DNA from: Glycocaulis alkaliphilus
GTDB taxonomy: Bacteria; Pseudomonadota; Alphaproteobacteria; Caulobacterales; Maricaulaceae
Reading direction: 5' to 3'
NCBI RefSeq assembly: GCF_004000605.1
Contig: NZ_CP018911.1
Span: 496,001 to 560,000, forward strand
DNA: 64,000 bases
The first letter of the stretch is position 1; every line of letters begins with the position of its first letter. Below are positions 42,574 to 52,384 of this stretch, one piece after another. The position numbers and the translations under genes are program-made. The notes beneath the pieces are model-generated. The model ran no database searches and was not told where the DNA came from. It saw nothing but the letters and a program-made list of their open reading frames with translations.

Positions 42574-42637
42574 GGCGGTCAGACTAGCCGGTCGGGGCCG
42601 TCCTGCCAGCGCCCTTGCGCAGTGCGCGACAACCCGC

Positions 42638-42666
42638 TTGACATCATATAAGGACATCTTTATGTC
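42638..42666 (+). promoter_or_regulatory. Promoter and palindromic operator of the hom operon (copy 2)
   Basis: TTGACA at 42,638-42,643 and TATGTC at 42,661-42,666 with a 17-base spacer, as in copy 1. The spacer palindrome here is ATATAAGGACATCTTTATGT (42,646-42,665). Substitutions relative to copy 1 fall mostly at the centre, and the TATAA/TTAT arms are kept, which supports a protein-binding site. Confidence 0.65.
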
Positions 42667-42667
42667 C

Positions 42668-42728
42668 TGATCTTGCGCCGATTTGAGCTTCAGCTTGCGG
42701 GCGCGGAACAAATGCAGCTAAAGCGAAG
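42668..42728 (+). ncRNA. SAM-II riboswitch (copy 2)
   Basis: Same core as in copy 1 with no change I can find: GCGCC stem, GATTTGAGC loop, GGGCGCG, and ACAAATGCAGCTAAAGCG. It precedes the copy 2 hom operon by about 125 bases and should lower its expression when S-adenosylmethionine is high. Confidence 0.9.
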
Positions 42729-42851
42729 CAGGACAAGACATTCACCGCCCGACAGGGCGAAACCCGGTATCGTCCTGCATCCCTTTGCCATCGGCGCTGA
42801 TGCATTTGCCTTTCCGCTCTCCCGCGTGACGGAAAGAAGAGTGGTACTGCC

Positions 42852-43823
42852 ATGGCCCCCCTGGACAACGCCCCGAGCCTTTACATTCCTGCCGCCGTGC
42901 GCGGGCGGGCAATGCGCGCGGTTCTGCTGGGCTGCGGCACGGTAGGCAGCCAGCTCGCCGCCCGGCTGCCGCAGGGCGTGGCGATCGAGGCGATTGCCGT
43001 GCGCCGCTGGCGCGATCTCGGCAAGGGTGCCGTCCGGGTGCTCGACAATCTGGACGCCGCTCTGGACCTTGCGCCTGACCTGGTGATTGATGCCCTGCCG
43101 GGCTGCACGGAAGCCGAGACGGCGCTGGAGCGGGCGGTTCACGCAGGCGCGCATGTGGTATCGGCCAACAAGGCTGTCATAGCGCGCCGCCCCGATCTGG
43201 AGCGCGCGGCCAGGGAGAAGGGCCGTGCCTTTCTCTACAGCGCAGCTGTCGGCGGCGGGGTGCCGGTGCTGGAAACGGTCGGCGCGCTGACCGCCCGCGG
43301 CCGCGAGATCACGACGGTGAAGGGGGTGGTCAACGGTACCTCCAATTTCGTGCTCGACCGGCTTTCGAAGGGAGAACGCCTTGAAAGCGCGGTCAGCGCA
43401 GCGCAGGCAGCAGGCTTTGCCGAGGCCGACCCGAGCGCCGATCTCGACGGCGATGATGCGGCGGCCAAGCTCGTGCTGGTGGCGCGCGCAGCCTGGGGCA
43501 TCGACATTGATCCGGATTCGATTGCCCGCCAGTCCATCCGTGATCTGGCCCCCGGTTTTGCCGCGAAGGCGGCCCGCGAGGGTCTGCGTATCCGCCAGGT
43601 CGGCCGCCTCGCCCGTGTCGGCGGGGGCGTCCATGCGGCGGTGCGGCTGGAAGCGGTCAGCGCCGACAGCGTGTTCTACCGGGTGGAGCGCGAGGGCAAT
43701 GGTGTCGTCATTTCGCTGAAGGATGCGCCCGGCGTGATCCTCACCGGCAAGGGCGCAGGCGGCGTGCCGACGGCAGCCAGCATGGCCGGTGATCTGGTCC
43801 GGCTCGTTGCGGAACACGGCTGA
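42852..43823 (+). CDS. hom: Homoserine dehydrogenase (copy 2)
   Basis: 323 residues, same length as copy 1. GCGTVG (27-32), SANKAVI, NGTSNF and GFAEADPSADLDGDD are all retained, so the enzyme should be active. Differences from copy 1 are scattered and mostly conservative, as between orthologues of related species. It lacks an ACT domain. It overlaps metX by one base. Confidence 0.92.
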   Translation: MAPLDNAPSLYIPAAVRGRAMRAVLLGCGTVGSQLAARLPQGVAIEAIAVRRWRDLGKGAVRVLDNLDAALDLAPDLVIDALPGCTEAETALERAVHAGAHVVSANKAVIARRPDLERAAREKGRAFLYSAAVGGGVPVLETVGALTARGREITTVKGVVNGTSNFVLDRLSKGERLESAVSAAQAAGFAEADPSADLDGDDAAAKLVLVARAAWGIDIDPDSIARQSIRDLAPGFAAKAAREGLRIRQVGRLARVGGGVHAAVRLEAVSADSVFYRVEREGNGVVISLKDAPGVILTGKGAGGVPTAASMAGDLVRLVAEHG

Positions 43824-44779
43824 TGCGCGTGCCTGCCCTCGCCGCGGAGGAGGCGGACGGCGAACCTGCCTGTCTGTTCCCCATCCATGACCACATCACC
43901 ACGCTGGAGCTCAGCTCGGGCGCGTTTGTCACAGCGAGGGGGCGTGTGTATGGCCCTGCCGGAGCCCCGGCTGTCATCGTGCTCGGCGGGATATCCGCGC
44001 ACCGTTTCCTGCTGGGCGATCATGCCGAGCGGACAAGCTGGTGGCCGGGCATTGCCGGGCCGGGCCTGGCACTCGATCCGCTGCGCCATCAGCTTCTCGC
44101 ATTTGATTTTCTGGCCGACGAGGTGCGCCCCTTTCCGCGCGTCGAGGATCAGGCCGAGGCCTTGCTGGCGCTGGCAGATGCCGCCGGCTTTGATACCTTT
44201 CAGATCGTCGGCGCCTCCTATGGCGGCACGATTGCGCTGGCGCTGGCGGCGCTGGCACCGGATCGCGTGACAGGCCTGCATGTGCTGTGCGCGGCGCATC
44301 GCCCCCATACGATGACAACCGCGCTGCGCGCGATACAGCGCGATATTGTCGAGTTCGGCCTGGCGCGCGGGGATGGCGCTGGCGGGGTGGATCTGGCCCG
44401 GCGCCTGGCCATGACCACCTACCGCACGCCCGAAGAGTTCCAGTCGCGGTTCGCCGATCCGGCACCCGGATCACCCGATGCGGCCGGGGTAGAGGCCTAT
44501 CTCGCCGCACGCGGGGGCGACTACGCCGCGCGGACAAGCCCGCAGCGCTTCCTGGCCCTGTCCCGTTCCATGGATGCAGCGCGGATTGACCCATCGGCCA
44601 TCCGCGCTCCCTTGCGCCTGCTCGCCCTTAAGGAAGACCGGCTGGTTCCGCTTGCCGATATAGAGGCGCTGGCAGCCTGCGTGCCCGGTGCGCAGCTGGT
44701 GCGCGCGTCCAGCCTTTACGGACATGACGGATTTCTCAAGGAGCGCGAAGCCGTCAGCCGGTTTCTGGAGGGGCTATGA
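43823..44779 (+). CDS. metX: Homoserine O-acyltransferase, MetX-type (copy 2)
   Basis: 318 residues, two fewer than copy 1 because of N-terminal gaps. The triad is intact: Ser in GASYGGTIA, Asp in LKEDRLVP, His in YGHDGF. The order hom-metX-metZ and the start overlaps are as in copy 1. Acetyl- versus succinyl-CoA use is undecided. Confidence 0.8.
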   Translation: MRVPALAAEEADGEPACLFPIHDHITTLELSSGAFVTARGRVYGPAGAPAVIVLGGISAHRFLLGDHAERTSWWPGIAGPGLALDPLRHQLLAFDFLADEVRPFPRVEDQAEALLALADAAGFDTFQIVGASYGGTIALALAALAPDRVTGLHVLCAAHRPHTMTTALRAIQRDIVEFGLARGDGAGGVDLARRLAMTTYRTPEEFQSRFADPAPGSPDAAGVEAYLAARGGDYAARTSPQRFLALSRSMDAARIDPSAIRAPLRLLALKEDRLVPLADIEALAACVPGAQLVRASSLYGHDGFLKEREAVSRFLEGL

Positions 44780-45933
44780 GCCGCAAGACCGTGAACGAGG
44801 CCTTTGCCACCCGTGCGGCACGGGCAGGGATCAACGCCGATCCCGGCCATGGCGGCATCACGGCGCCGATCAATGTGGCTGCCACCTATGTCCGCACCGA
44901 TCCGGCCATTGCCGGCCCGTTCGACTATGCGCGCACCAACGCGCCCTCACGTGCGGTTCTGGCAGACGCGATCGCCGGCCTGGAAGGGGCGGCGGGGGCC
45001 TGCCTGACGGCCTCGGGCATGGCGGCCATCGATCTGATCCTGAACCTCGTCCCTGCCGGCGCGCGCATCGTTGCCGCGCATGACTGCTATGGCGGCACGC
45101 AGCGCCTGTTCAATGCGCGCGCGCCCCAGCGCGGGTTCGAGATCGTCTATGCCGACGCCACGGACCTCGGCGCGCTGGAGATGGCGCTGGCGCCCGGCGC
45201 GGCGCTGCTCTTTCTGGAAACCCCGTCCAATCCGCGCCTGCGTATTACCGATATCGAGGCTGCCAGCGCTCTCGGTCACGCGGCCGGGGCAGTGGTGGCC
45301 GTGGACAACACGGTGCTCTCGCCCGCCATCCAGCGCCCGATCGCGCTGGGCGCCGACCTCGTCGTCAGCTCGCTGACCAAGATCATCAACGGCCATTCCG
45401 ACATGGTGGGCGGAGTGGTGTGCGCCAGCGATACGGACCTGGTGGAACAGCTTGCCTGGTGGCTCAATGCGTCTGGCACCGGGCTTGGACCGTTTGATGC
45501 CTTCCTGGCCACACGGGGGCTTCGCACGCTGCCGCTGAGGGCGAAGGCACAGTCGGAGGCCGCGCTGGAGCTTGCCAGGCGCCTTTCGGCCCACGGCAAG
45601 GTGGTCCGCGTCGATTATCCCGGTCTTGCCGCGCACCCCGGCCATGCGCTCGCCACGCGCCAGCAGCAGGGCCTGTTCGGCCCGCTGGTCAGCCTGGAGA
45701 TCAAGGGCGATCCGCGCGCGTTTCTGGCAGGCCTCGGCCTTTTCTCTCTCGCCCAGTCGCTGGGCGGGGTGGAGAGCCTGGTTTCGGTGCCAGCGCTAAT
45801 GACCCACGCCTCCATGAGCGCTGCCGCGCGCGCCCATGCCGGCATCAGCGACTCGCTGATCCGCCTGTCGGTGGGTCTGGAGGATGTCGAGGATTTGTGG
45901 CGGGACCTGGATGCCGCCCTCGAGGGCGCCTAG
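44776..45933 (+). CDS. metZ: Cystathionine gamma-synthase / O-acylhomoserine sulfhydrylase family enzyme (copy 2)
   Basis: 385 residues with the PLP lysine in SSLTKIINGHSDM, YARTNAPS and SLGGVESL. Overlaps metX by four bases. Its stop codon overlaps, on the other strand, that of the LpxR-like gene, so the two genes are directly convergent with no spacer, unlike copy 1, where about 20 bases separate them. Confidence 0.8.
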   Translation: MSRKTVNEAFATRAARAGINADPGHGGITAPINVAATYVRTDPAIAGPFDYARTNAPSRAVLADAIAGLEGAAGACLTASGMAAIDLILNLVPAGARIVAAHDCYGGTQRLFNARAPQRGFEIVYADATDLGALEMALAPGAALLFLETPSNPRLRITDIEAASALGHAAGAVVAVDNTVLSPAIQRPIALGADLVVSSLTKIINGHSDMVGGVVCASDTDLVEQLAWWLNASGTGLGPFDAFLATRGLRTLPLRAKAQSEAALELARRLSAHGKVVRVDYPGLAAHPGHALATRQQQGLFGPLVSLEIKGDPRAFLAGLGLFSLAQSLGGVESLVSVPALMTHASMSAAARAHAGISDSLIRLSVGLEDVEDLWRDLDAALEGA

Positions 45934-46847
45934 CGCCGCCAGGTCAGCGAGAAGGCGGCGAAGTCCTCTGACGTGTCCCAGGACTGGGCTGGCAGGGACC
46001 AGCTGGTCTCGCGGCGCACATAGGCCAGCGACAGATCAACGCCCTGGACGCGCATGGCAATGCCGGCCTGCTGGTCGCCGACCATCGCATAGGGCTGCAA
46101 GGTGAGCGTCTCGCGTATATTGCGGCGGTCGCCGGGACGGTAGACGAGCGCCTGACGGTCGGCCCCGGCAAAGAACCACCAGCCGGCACCGGTGCTGTCA
46201 TCATCGCTGACGAAATGGCCGACGCGCACCGAGGCGCCGAACTCGGTAGCGGAGCCTGCATCGCCCACGCTGAGGCCCGCGCGCGGGCGCAGGCCCACAT
46301 CAAGCCCATCCATGCCGCCGGGGCTGTCGAAGCGGCCCTCATAGCGCAGCGCGACAGCGCGCCCGCGGGCCCGGCCCGCAGAATATCTCCAGGCCGGCAT
46401 GTCGATCGCGGTGGGCGACAGCGCCGACACCACCCAGTCCGGCTCCTCGCTGTCAAACAGCGATACACTCAGCTGGCTGCCCCGGTTGGTGCGTGCGATC
46501 ACGGTTTCCGGCGCGTGGAACGCCCCGAAGCTTTCCGGAGCGATGCCGCTGGCGGAGGCCGACAGGCCCGACTGGGCAATCGCGGACGCGCCGCCATGCT
46601 CGCCGTGCGTGTCTTCCGGCCCGCCGAGAGCCAGCCGCATGGAGGGCAGCGGGCCGGAGGACATTTCCTCAAGCAGGGGTGCGATGATCAGGGTGCTGGG
46701 ATTGGCCGAATCGGCAGACTGCGCCTGCACCGCGCCTTGCAGTGCCAGCGCCGAGGCCCCGGCACAGGCCGCAAGGCGCGCAATCGCTGCAGCAGAGCTG
46801 CAGGTTGCGCGTGCGCAAGGCTGTGCAATGGTCGTCGGGGCGGTCAC
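45930..46847 (-). CDS. LpxR-like (DUF2219-type) outer-membrane protein, putative (copy 2)
   Basis: 305 residues with a signal peptide ending near AVQAQSA. The barrel-like C-terminus (GWWFFAGADRQALVYRPG, LTLQPYAMVGDQQAG, SLAYVRRETSWSLPAQSW) is strongly conserved with copy 1, while the N-terminal third is among the most variable parts of the duplicated block, as expected for an exported protein. The GTG start has GGAG nine bases upstream. The lipid A deacylase relation is a family-level guess. Confidence 0.5.
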   Translation of the reverse strand: MTAPTTIAQPCARATCSSAAAIARLAACAGASALALQGAVQAQSADSANPSTLIIAPLLEEMSSGPLPSMRLALGGPEDTHGEHGGASAIAQSGLSASASGIAPESFGAFHAPETVIARTNRGSQLSVSLFDSEEPDWVVSALSPTAIDMPAWRYSAGRARGRAVALRYEGRFDSPGGMDGLDVGLRPRAGLSVGDAGSATEFGASVRVGHFVSDDDSTGAGWWFFAGADRQALVYRPGDRRNIRETLTLQPYAMVGDQQAGIAMRVQGVDLSLAYVRRETSWSLPAQSWDTSEDFAAFSLTWRR

Positions 46848-46974
46848 GATGATGCACTCCAGTGCCGGTTTCGTCACCCAATTACGCATAGCTTTGTATC
46901 AGGTTCCGGGCCTGCTCCGCCAGAGGATTCGCGATAGCGTTTAATTGTACGTAAAGCCCGATGCAGCCGGGCAA

Positions 46975-47002
46975 CGCCGGGAGGGGGTTCCGCCTCCCGG
47001 CG
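46975..47002 (-). terminator. Possible hairpin terminator of nrdA (copy 2)
   Basis: A 10-base inverted repeat (CGCCGGGAGG / CCTCCCGGCG) with an 8-base loop lies 29 bases after the nrdA stop. There is no T-run on the downstream side, so it is a weaker candidate than the copy 1 terminator at the same place, whose sequence is different. Confidence 0.4.
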
Positions 47003-47030
47003 CGCGCATGCTGGTGGCGCCGTGTCTGCC

Positions 47031-48911
47031 TTATTGGCAGGCAAGACACTCTTCGTACTCGGTCTTGGCCGCGGACTTCATGGAGCTTTCCATGCCGTCC
47101 TTGTCCTCCGAGCCGGCAAAGGCGGTGCGCTGGACCGATTTCGAGCGGCAGTAATAGAGCGACTTGATGCCCCGCTCCCACGCCGTCCAGTGCAGCATGT
47201 GCAGGTCCCACTTATCGACATTGCCCGGCAGGAAGATGTTCAGTGACTGGGCCTGGCAGATAAAGGGCGTGCGGTCGGCGGCATGCTCGATCACCCAGCG
47301 CTGGTCCAGCTCGAATGCTGTCTTGAACACGTCCTTCTCGTCCTGGGTGAGGGCGTCGAGATGCTGGACCGAGCCTTCATGCTCGATGATGGAGTTCCAG
47401 GTGGCCTGGGTGTTCAGCCCCTTGTCGTCGAGCAGTTTTTCCAGATACGGGTTCTTGACCGTGAAGGAGCCCGACAGGGTCTTGTGGGTGTAGACATTGG
47501 CCGGGATCGGTTCGATGCCGGCACTGGTGCCACCGCAAATGATCGAGATCGATGCGGTCGGCGCGATCGCAAGCTTGTGGGAGAAGCGTGCCTTGACGCC
47601 GCTCTCTGCCGCATCCGGGCAGGCACCGCGCTCTTCGGCAAGCTTGACCGAGGCGCGGTCCGCGCCCTGACGCAAATGCTTGAACAGCTTGCGGTTCCAG
47701 CTCGCCGCCATCGCGGACTCAAACGGAATGTTCAGAGCCTGCAGGAAGGAGTGGAAGCCCATAAGCCCGAGACCGACAGACCGTTCGCGCCAGGCCGAAT
47801 AGGTGGCGCGGTCCATCTCGTCGGGCGCGCGGTCGATGAAGTCCTGCAGCACGTTGTCGAGGAAGCGGAACAGATCCTCGATGAAGAGCGGTTCGTCCTT
47901 CCACTCGAGGAATTTCTCTGCGTTGACCGAGGACAGGCAGCACACCGCCGTGCGGTCGCGGCCCAGATGGTCGACGCCCGTCGGCAGCATGATTTCCGAG
48001 CACAGGTTGGACTGGCGCACTTTCAGGCCCAGCTTCTTCTGGAATACCGGCAGCGCGTTGTTCACCGTGTCGGAATAGATGATGTAGGGCTCGCCGGTCT
48101 GCAGGCGCAGCTCGAGGATTTTCTGCCACAGCTTGCGCGCGGAGATGGATTTCACCACTTCGCCGGATTTCGGCGAGATGAGCGGGAAGTCCGCATCTTC
48201 GCGCACGGCCACCATGAACTCGTCGGTGATGTTGAGGCCGTGATGGAGGTTGAGGCTCTTGCGGTTGAAATCGCCTGAGGGTTTGCGGATCTCGAGGAAT
48301 TCCTCGATTTCCGGGTGGTGGATGTCGAGATAGACGGCGGCCGAACCACGGCGCAGCGAACCTTGGGAAATCGCAAGGGTCAGCGAATCCATCACGCGGA
48401 TGAAGGGAATGATGCCGGAGGTCTGCCCGTTCTGGCCGACCTTCTCGCCGATGGAGCGCACATGGCCCCAATAGGTGCCGATGCCGCCGCCATTGGAGGC
48501 CAGCCACACATTCTCCGTCCAGGTGGCCACGATATCGTCCAGCGAATCGCCCACCGAGTTGAGGAAGCAGGAGATGGGCAGGCCGCGCTCGGCGCCGCCA
48601 TTGGACAGGACCGGGGTCGCCGGCATGAACCAGAGCCGCGACATGTAGTCATAAAGGCGCTGGGCATGGGCGGTATCGTCGGCATAGGCGCTGGCGGCGC
48701 GCGCAAACATGTCCTGATAGCTTTCGCCGGGCAGGAGATAGCGGTCGACCAGCGTCTTCTTGCCGAAATCGGTGAGCAGCGCATCACGCGAAGAATCGGT
48801 TTTCACGCTCTCCACAAGGCGCAGCGTGACGGCTTTCGGCTTGCCTCGCCGCGAGCGCTCAAGCCCTTGCGTGGCGGTGCCGGACATCGGTGCTGAGTCA
48901 AACGGCGTCAT
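47031..48911 (-). CDS. nrdA: Ribonucleoside-diphosphate reductase, alpha subunit, class I (copy 2)
   Basis: 626 residues and almost the same protein as copy 1; differences cluster in the N-terminal 40 residues, around NPYLEKLLDDKGLN and in the last 30 residues. Radical and redox cysteines (LPISCFLNS, NLCSEI, CCLSS, EECLACQ) are all present. The two nrdA genes are also far more alike at DNA level than the flanking genes, which may reflect strong constraint or local gene conversion. Confidence 0.95.
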   Translation of the reverse strand: MTPFDSAPMSGTATQGLERSRRGKPKAVTLRLVESVKTDSSRDALLTDFGKKTLVDRYLLPGESYQDMFARAASAYADDTAHAQRLYDYMSRLWFMPATPVLSNGGAERGLPISCFLNSVGDSLDDIVATWTENVWLASNGGGIGTYWGHVRSIGEKVGQNGQTSGIIPFIRVMDSLTLAISQGSLRRGSAAVYLDIHHPEIEEFLEIRKPSGDFNRKSLNLHHGLNITDEFMVAVREDADFPLISPKSGEVVKSISARKLWQKILELRLQTGEPYIIYSDTVNNALPVFQKKLGLKVRQSNLCSEIMLPTGVDHLGRDRTAVCCLSSVNAEKFLEWKDEPLFIEDLFRFLDNVLQDFIDRAPDEMDRATYSAWRERSVGLGLMGFHSFLQALNIPFESAMAASWNRKLFKHLRQGADRASVKLAEERGACPDAAESGVKARFSHKLAIAPTASISIICGGTSAGIEPIPANVYTHKTLSGSFTVKNPYLEKLLDDKGLNTQATWNSIIEHEGSVQHLDALTQDEKDVFKTAFELDQRWVIEHAADRTPFICQAQSLNIFLPGNVDKWDLHMLHWTAWERGIKSLYYCRSKSVQRTAFAGSEDKDGMESSMKSAAKTEYEECLACQ

Positions 48912-48988
48912 GGTGCAAACCGCTCCTTCGTGCAGGGCGCAAAAATCCGTGGCGCAGGGCCGGGACGCGCGCGCTGCCTTAACAAAAC

Positions 48989-49035
48989 CTATACATGCTG
49001 TGTGGCTTCCCCCGGAAACCGCAACATATAGTGCT
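48989..49035 (-). promoter_or_regulatory. Tandem NrdR boxes upstream of nrdA (copy 2)
   Basis: CTATACATGCTGTGT at 48,989-49,003 and CAACATATAGTGCT at 49,022-49,035, identical in sequence and spacing to copy 1. Deeper upstream bases differ between the copies. Confidence 0.8.
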
Positions 49036-49198
49036 AAGGGTCTCGGCTAGCGTCAACGGCCCAAAGGCGCCTCAGACCAATTTTTTGGTAAACAAACTCC
49101 TAACACACCGCCGTCCGTATCCGGACTCTTTAACGCTTTCGGGGCGATAGGCCTGCTGCGATTAAATGTGGAAAGCTGGCGGTCTCCCGCCAGCCGCC

Positions 49199-52100
49199 TC
49201 ACCCCAGATTCAGCAGTTCAGGGTCGCCGCCCTGGGCTGCGATATTGACCGTGACCGTGCGCTCGGCGGCGAAACGGTAGAGATAGTGCGGTCCCCCGGC
49301 CTTCGGGCCGGTGCCGGACAGGCCCTCGCCGCCGAAGGGCTGCACGCCGACGACCGCGCCGATCATGTTCCGGTTCACATAGGTGTTGCCCGCCGGAACG
49401 GCCTCGCGCACCGAATCAAGGAAGCGCTGGAGGCGCGAATGCACGCCGAGCGTCAGCCCGTAGCCCTTGCCTGCGAGCTGGGCGGCGAGCTTTGGCAGGT
49501 CGGAGCGCTTGTAGCGGATGACATGCAGGATCGGGCCGAACACTTCGCGGTCCATCCCGTCGAGCGAGGCGAGTTCCACCATCAGCGGAGCAAAGTAATG
49601 CCCCTTCGCCTTGAGCTCATCGCCGAGCGGCGCACGGTGCAGGATGGTGGCTTCGCGTGCCATGCGCTCCGCGTGGGCGTTCAGCATGTCCAGCGCCTCG
49701 GTATCAATCACCGGCCCGACATCGGTGGCAGGGTCGGCAGGCTCGCCAAGGGTCAGCGCATCCATTGCGCCCTTGAGGGCCTCGATCGTCTGGTCGGCGG
49801 TCTCGCGCGGCAGGAAGATCAGGCGCAGGGCCGAGCAGCGCTGGCCGGCGGAGCCGAAGGCGGAGATCACCGCATCGTCCACCACCTGCTCCTTCAGGGC
49901 GGAGGTGTCGACGAACATGGCGTTGAGCCCGCCCGTCTCCGCGATGAGCGGCAGGATCGCTCCGTCCCGCTGTGCCAGCGTGCGGTTGATGATGCGGGCC
50001 ACTTCGGTTGAGCCGGTGAAGGCCACACCGGCCAGCAGCGGGTGGCCGGTCATCAGCGCGCCCACCTTGCCGTCGCCCGGCACCAGCTGGACGACATCCT
50101 TTGGCAGGCCCGCCTTCTGGAACAGGCGGACCGCCTCGAACGCCACCAGCGGCGTCTGCTCGGCCGGTTTGGCGACCACGGTATTTCCGGCTGCCAGGGC
50201 GGCAGCGACCTGGCCCACAAAAATCGCCAGCGGGAAGTTCCACGGGCTGATGCAGGCAAACACGCCGCGTCCGCGCAGTTCGAGATGGTTGGTTTCCCCT
50301 GCCGGGCCGGGCAGGCGGTCGGCATGGCCGAACTTGGTTTCGGCCTCGGCGGCGTAATAGCGCAGGAAATCGACTGCCTCGCGCACTTCGGCGACGCCAT
50401 CATTCAAGGTCTTGCCGGCTTCGCGCGACAGAATCGCCATGAAGCGTTCCGTGTCGGTCTCCAGAGCGTCGGCCAGCTTGCGCAGGATCGCGGCGCGGGC
50501 CGGCCCGCCCTCCCGGTCCCACGCGTCGAACGCCTTGTGGGCGGCGGTGAAGGCCGCGTCCACCATGCCGGCATCGGCTTCGGTCACCGTGCTGACGATC
50601 CGGGCAGTGTCGGCAGGGCTCGCCTGCTCGCGTGCCTCTCCTGCTTTCACCTTGCCGGACAGGATCGGGCCGCAGGCGTAGGGCATGGCCTTGTCAAACC
50701 GCATCTGTGCATCTGCCAGCATGTCGCGAACGCCTTTCTGAGAGAGGTCAACGCCCGCCGAATTGTCCCGATGGGGACCGTACAGGCGCGGCGGGGCGGG
50801 AATGAAGGGATGACGGTCCATGCTGTCGGCGCCTTCAAACGGCCCGCGCGCCACGTCGGCGGCTGGAACGTCAGGGTCCAGGAAGGAATGGACAAAGGAG
50901 GTGTTGGCCCCGTTCTCCAGCAGGCGGCGCACCAGATAGGGCAACAGGTCTTCATGGCTGCCCACCGGCGCATACACCCGCACCGGGCGCAGGGGGAAGG
51001 CGCTGGCGGCGGCATTGTAGAGTGGCTCGCCCATCCCGTGCAGGCGCTGGAACTCGTAGGCCTCATTGCCCAGCTCTGCCGCGATCTCGCGTACGGCGCA
51101 CAGCGAATGCGCGTTATGGGTGGCAAACTGGGGATAGATGGTATCCGGCTCGGCCAGCATCACCCGCGCGCAGGCAAGATAATTGAGGTCGGTTGCCGAC
51201 TTGGTGGTCCAGACCGGAAAGTCGGGCCAGCCATTCATCTGCGAAAACTTCACTTCGGTGTCCCAGTAGGCACCCTTGACGAGGCGCACCATCAGCCGGC
51301 GGCCGCTGGCACGGCCCAGCGCGGCGAGCTTCTCGATGACGGCGCGCGCACGCTTCTGGTAGCCCTGTACGGCGAGGCCCAGCCCGTTCCAGCCTGCAAG
51401 CGAGGGCTCATGGGCAAGCCGCTCGAGGATCATCAGCTGCAGGACGAGCCGGTCGGACTCCTCGGCATCCAGGCAGAAGCCGATATTGGCGGCCCTGGCG
51501 GCCTCGGCCTGCTCCAGCACTTTGGGATAAAGCTCACGCCAGATCGCATCGATCTTGAAGATGGTATAGCGCGGGTGCAGCGCCGACAGCTTCACCGACA
51601 CGCCGTCCACGGTTTCCACCGGCCCGTCCTGACGGGCTTTGGCCACCGCTGCAATCGCGTCCATGTAACGGGTGTGGTAGCGCGCCGCATCCGCGTGCGT
51701 GCGCGCGCCTTCGCCCAGCATGTCGAACGAGAAGAGCGGGAAATGCCCCTCGGGCACTTTCCAGGCATGGCCGCGCCTGATGGCGGCATTGATCGTGCGG
51801 CCCAGCACGAACTGCTCGCCCAGAATGCGCATGGCCTGCCGGGTGGCGGTGCGGATGACCGGCTCGCCCAGCCGCCCTGCAATCGCGCGGAAATACCCGC
51901 CGGGATCCTTGCGCGCTTCCGGGTCCACATCCATCAGGGAGCCCGACATCATCAGGCCCAGGGTGGAGGCGTTGACCAGCCAGTTCTCCGACTTCCAGGC
52001 ATGCTCGCCCCAGGAACCCGAACCGATCTTCTCGGCAATCAGCGCGTCCGCGGTTTTCGCGTCCGGCACGCGCAAAAGGGCTTCTGCCAGACACATCAGG

Positions 52101-52345
52101 GCGAGGCCTTCCTTGTTCGACAGGCCAAACTCCTGAAGGAAGGATTCCATGAGGCCGGTGCGCGTCTTCGCCGCGCGGGCGCGCTCCACCAGGTCGATTG
52201 CGGCGGCAGAGACCCGGGCGCGCGCCGCGCCATCAAGTCCGGCCTGCGCGTTCAGCGCCCGTACGGCCTCGCTTTCGGAGGCGAACTTCAGGGCGTCGAT
52301 CGCGTTCCAGTCGATGCCGGTGGATTTCGAATTCGCGTGGGTCAT
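49199..52345 (-). CDS. putA: Bifunctional proline dehydrogenase / P5C dehydrogenase (copy 2)
   Basis: 1,048 residues from the ATG beginning MTHANSKSTGIDWN, the same length as copy 1. The proline dehydrogenase segment GAYWDTEVKFSQMNGW and aldehyde dehydrogenase segments ISPWNFPLAIF, FTGSTEVA and GQRCSAL are intact. The open frame extends 310 codons beyond this start, but that part is antisense to the glycosyltransferase gene and is not coding. No N-terminal DNA-binding domain. Confidence 0.93.
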   Translation of the reverse strand: MTHANSKSTGIDWNAIDALKFASESEAVRALNAQAGLDGAARARVSAAAIDLVERARAAKTRTGLMESFLQEFGLSNKEGLALMCLAEALLRVPDAKTADALIAEKIGSGSWGEHAWKSENWLVNASTLGLMMSGSLMDVDPEARKDPGGYFRAIAGRLGEPVIRTATRQAMRILGEQFVLGRTINAAIRRGHAWKVPEGHFPLFSFDMLGEGARTHADAARYHTRYMDAIAAVAKARQDGPVETVDGVSVKLSALHPRYTIFKIDAIWRELYPKVLEQAEAARAANIGFCLDAEESDRLVLQLMILERLAHEPSLAGWNGLGLAVQGYQKRARAVIEKLAALGRASGRRLMVRLVKGAYWDTEVKFSQMNGWPDFPVWTTKSATDLNYLACARVMLAEPDTIYPQFATHNAHSLCAVREIAAELGNEAYEFQRLHGMGEPLYNAAASAFPLRPVRVYAPVGSHEDLLPYLVRRLLENGANTSFVHSFLDPDVPAADVARGPFEGADSMDRHPFIPAPPRLYGPHRDNSAGVDLSQKGVRDMLADAQMRFDKAMPYACGPILSGKVKAGEAREQASPADTARIVSTVTEADAGMVDAAFTAAHKAFDAWDREGGPARAAILRKLADALETDTERFMAILSREAGKTLNDGVAEVREAVDFLRYYAAEAETKFGHADRLPGPAGETNHLELRGRGVFACISPWNFPLAIFVGQVAAALAAGNTVVAKPAEQTPLVAFEAVRLFQKAGLPKDVVQLVPGDGKVGALMTGHPLLAGVAFTGSTEVARIINRTLAQRDGAILPLIAETGGLNAMFVDTSALKEQVVDDAVISAFGSAGQRCSALRLIFLPRETADQTIEALKGAMDALTLGEPADPATDVGPVIDTEALDMLNAHAERMAREATILHRAPLGDELKAKGHYFAPLMVELASLDGMDREVFGPILHVIRYKRSDLPKLAAQLAGKGYGLTLGVHSRLQRFLDSVREAVPAGNTYVNRNMIGAVVGVQPFGGEGLSGTGPKAGGPHYLYRFAAERTVTVNIAAQGGDPELLNLG

Positions 52346-52384
52346 CCAGGTTCCCGTCCTCGTGGCCAGACAGGCGCGACATTG

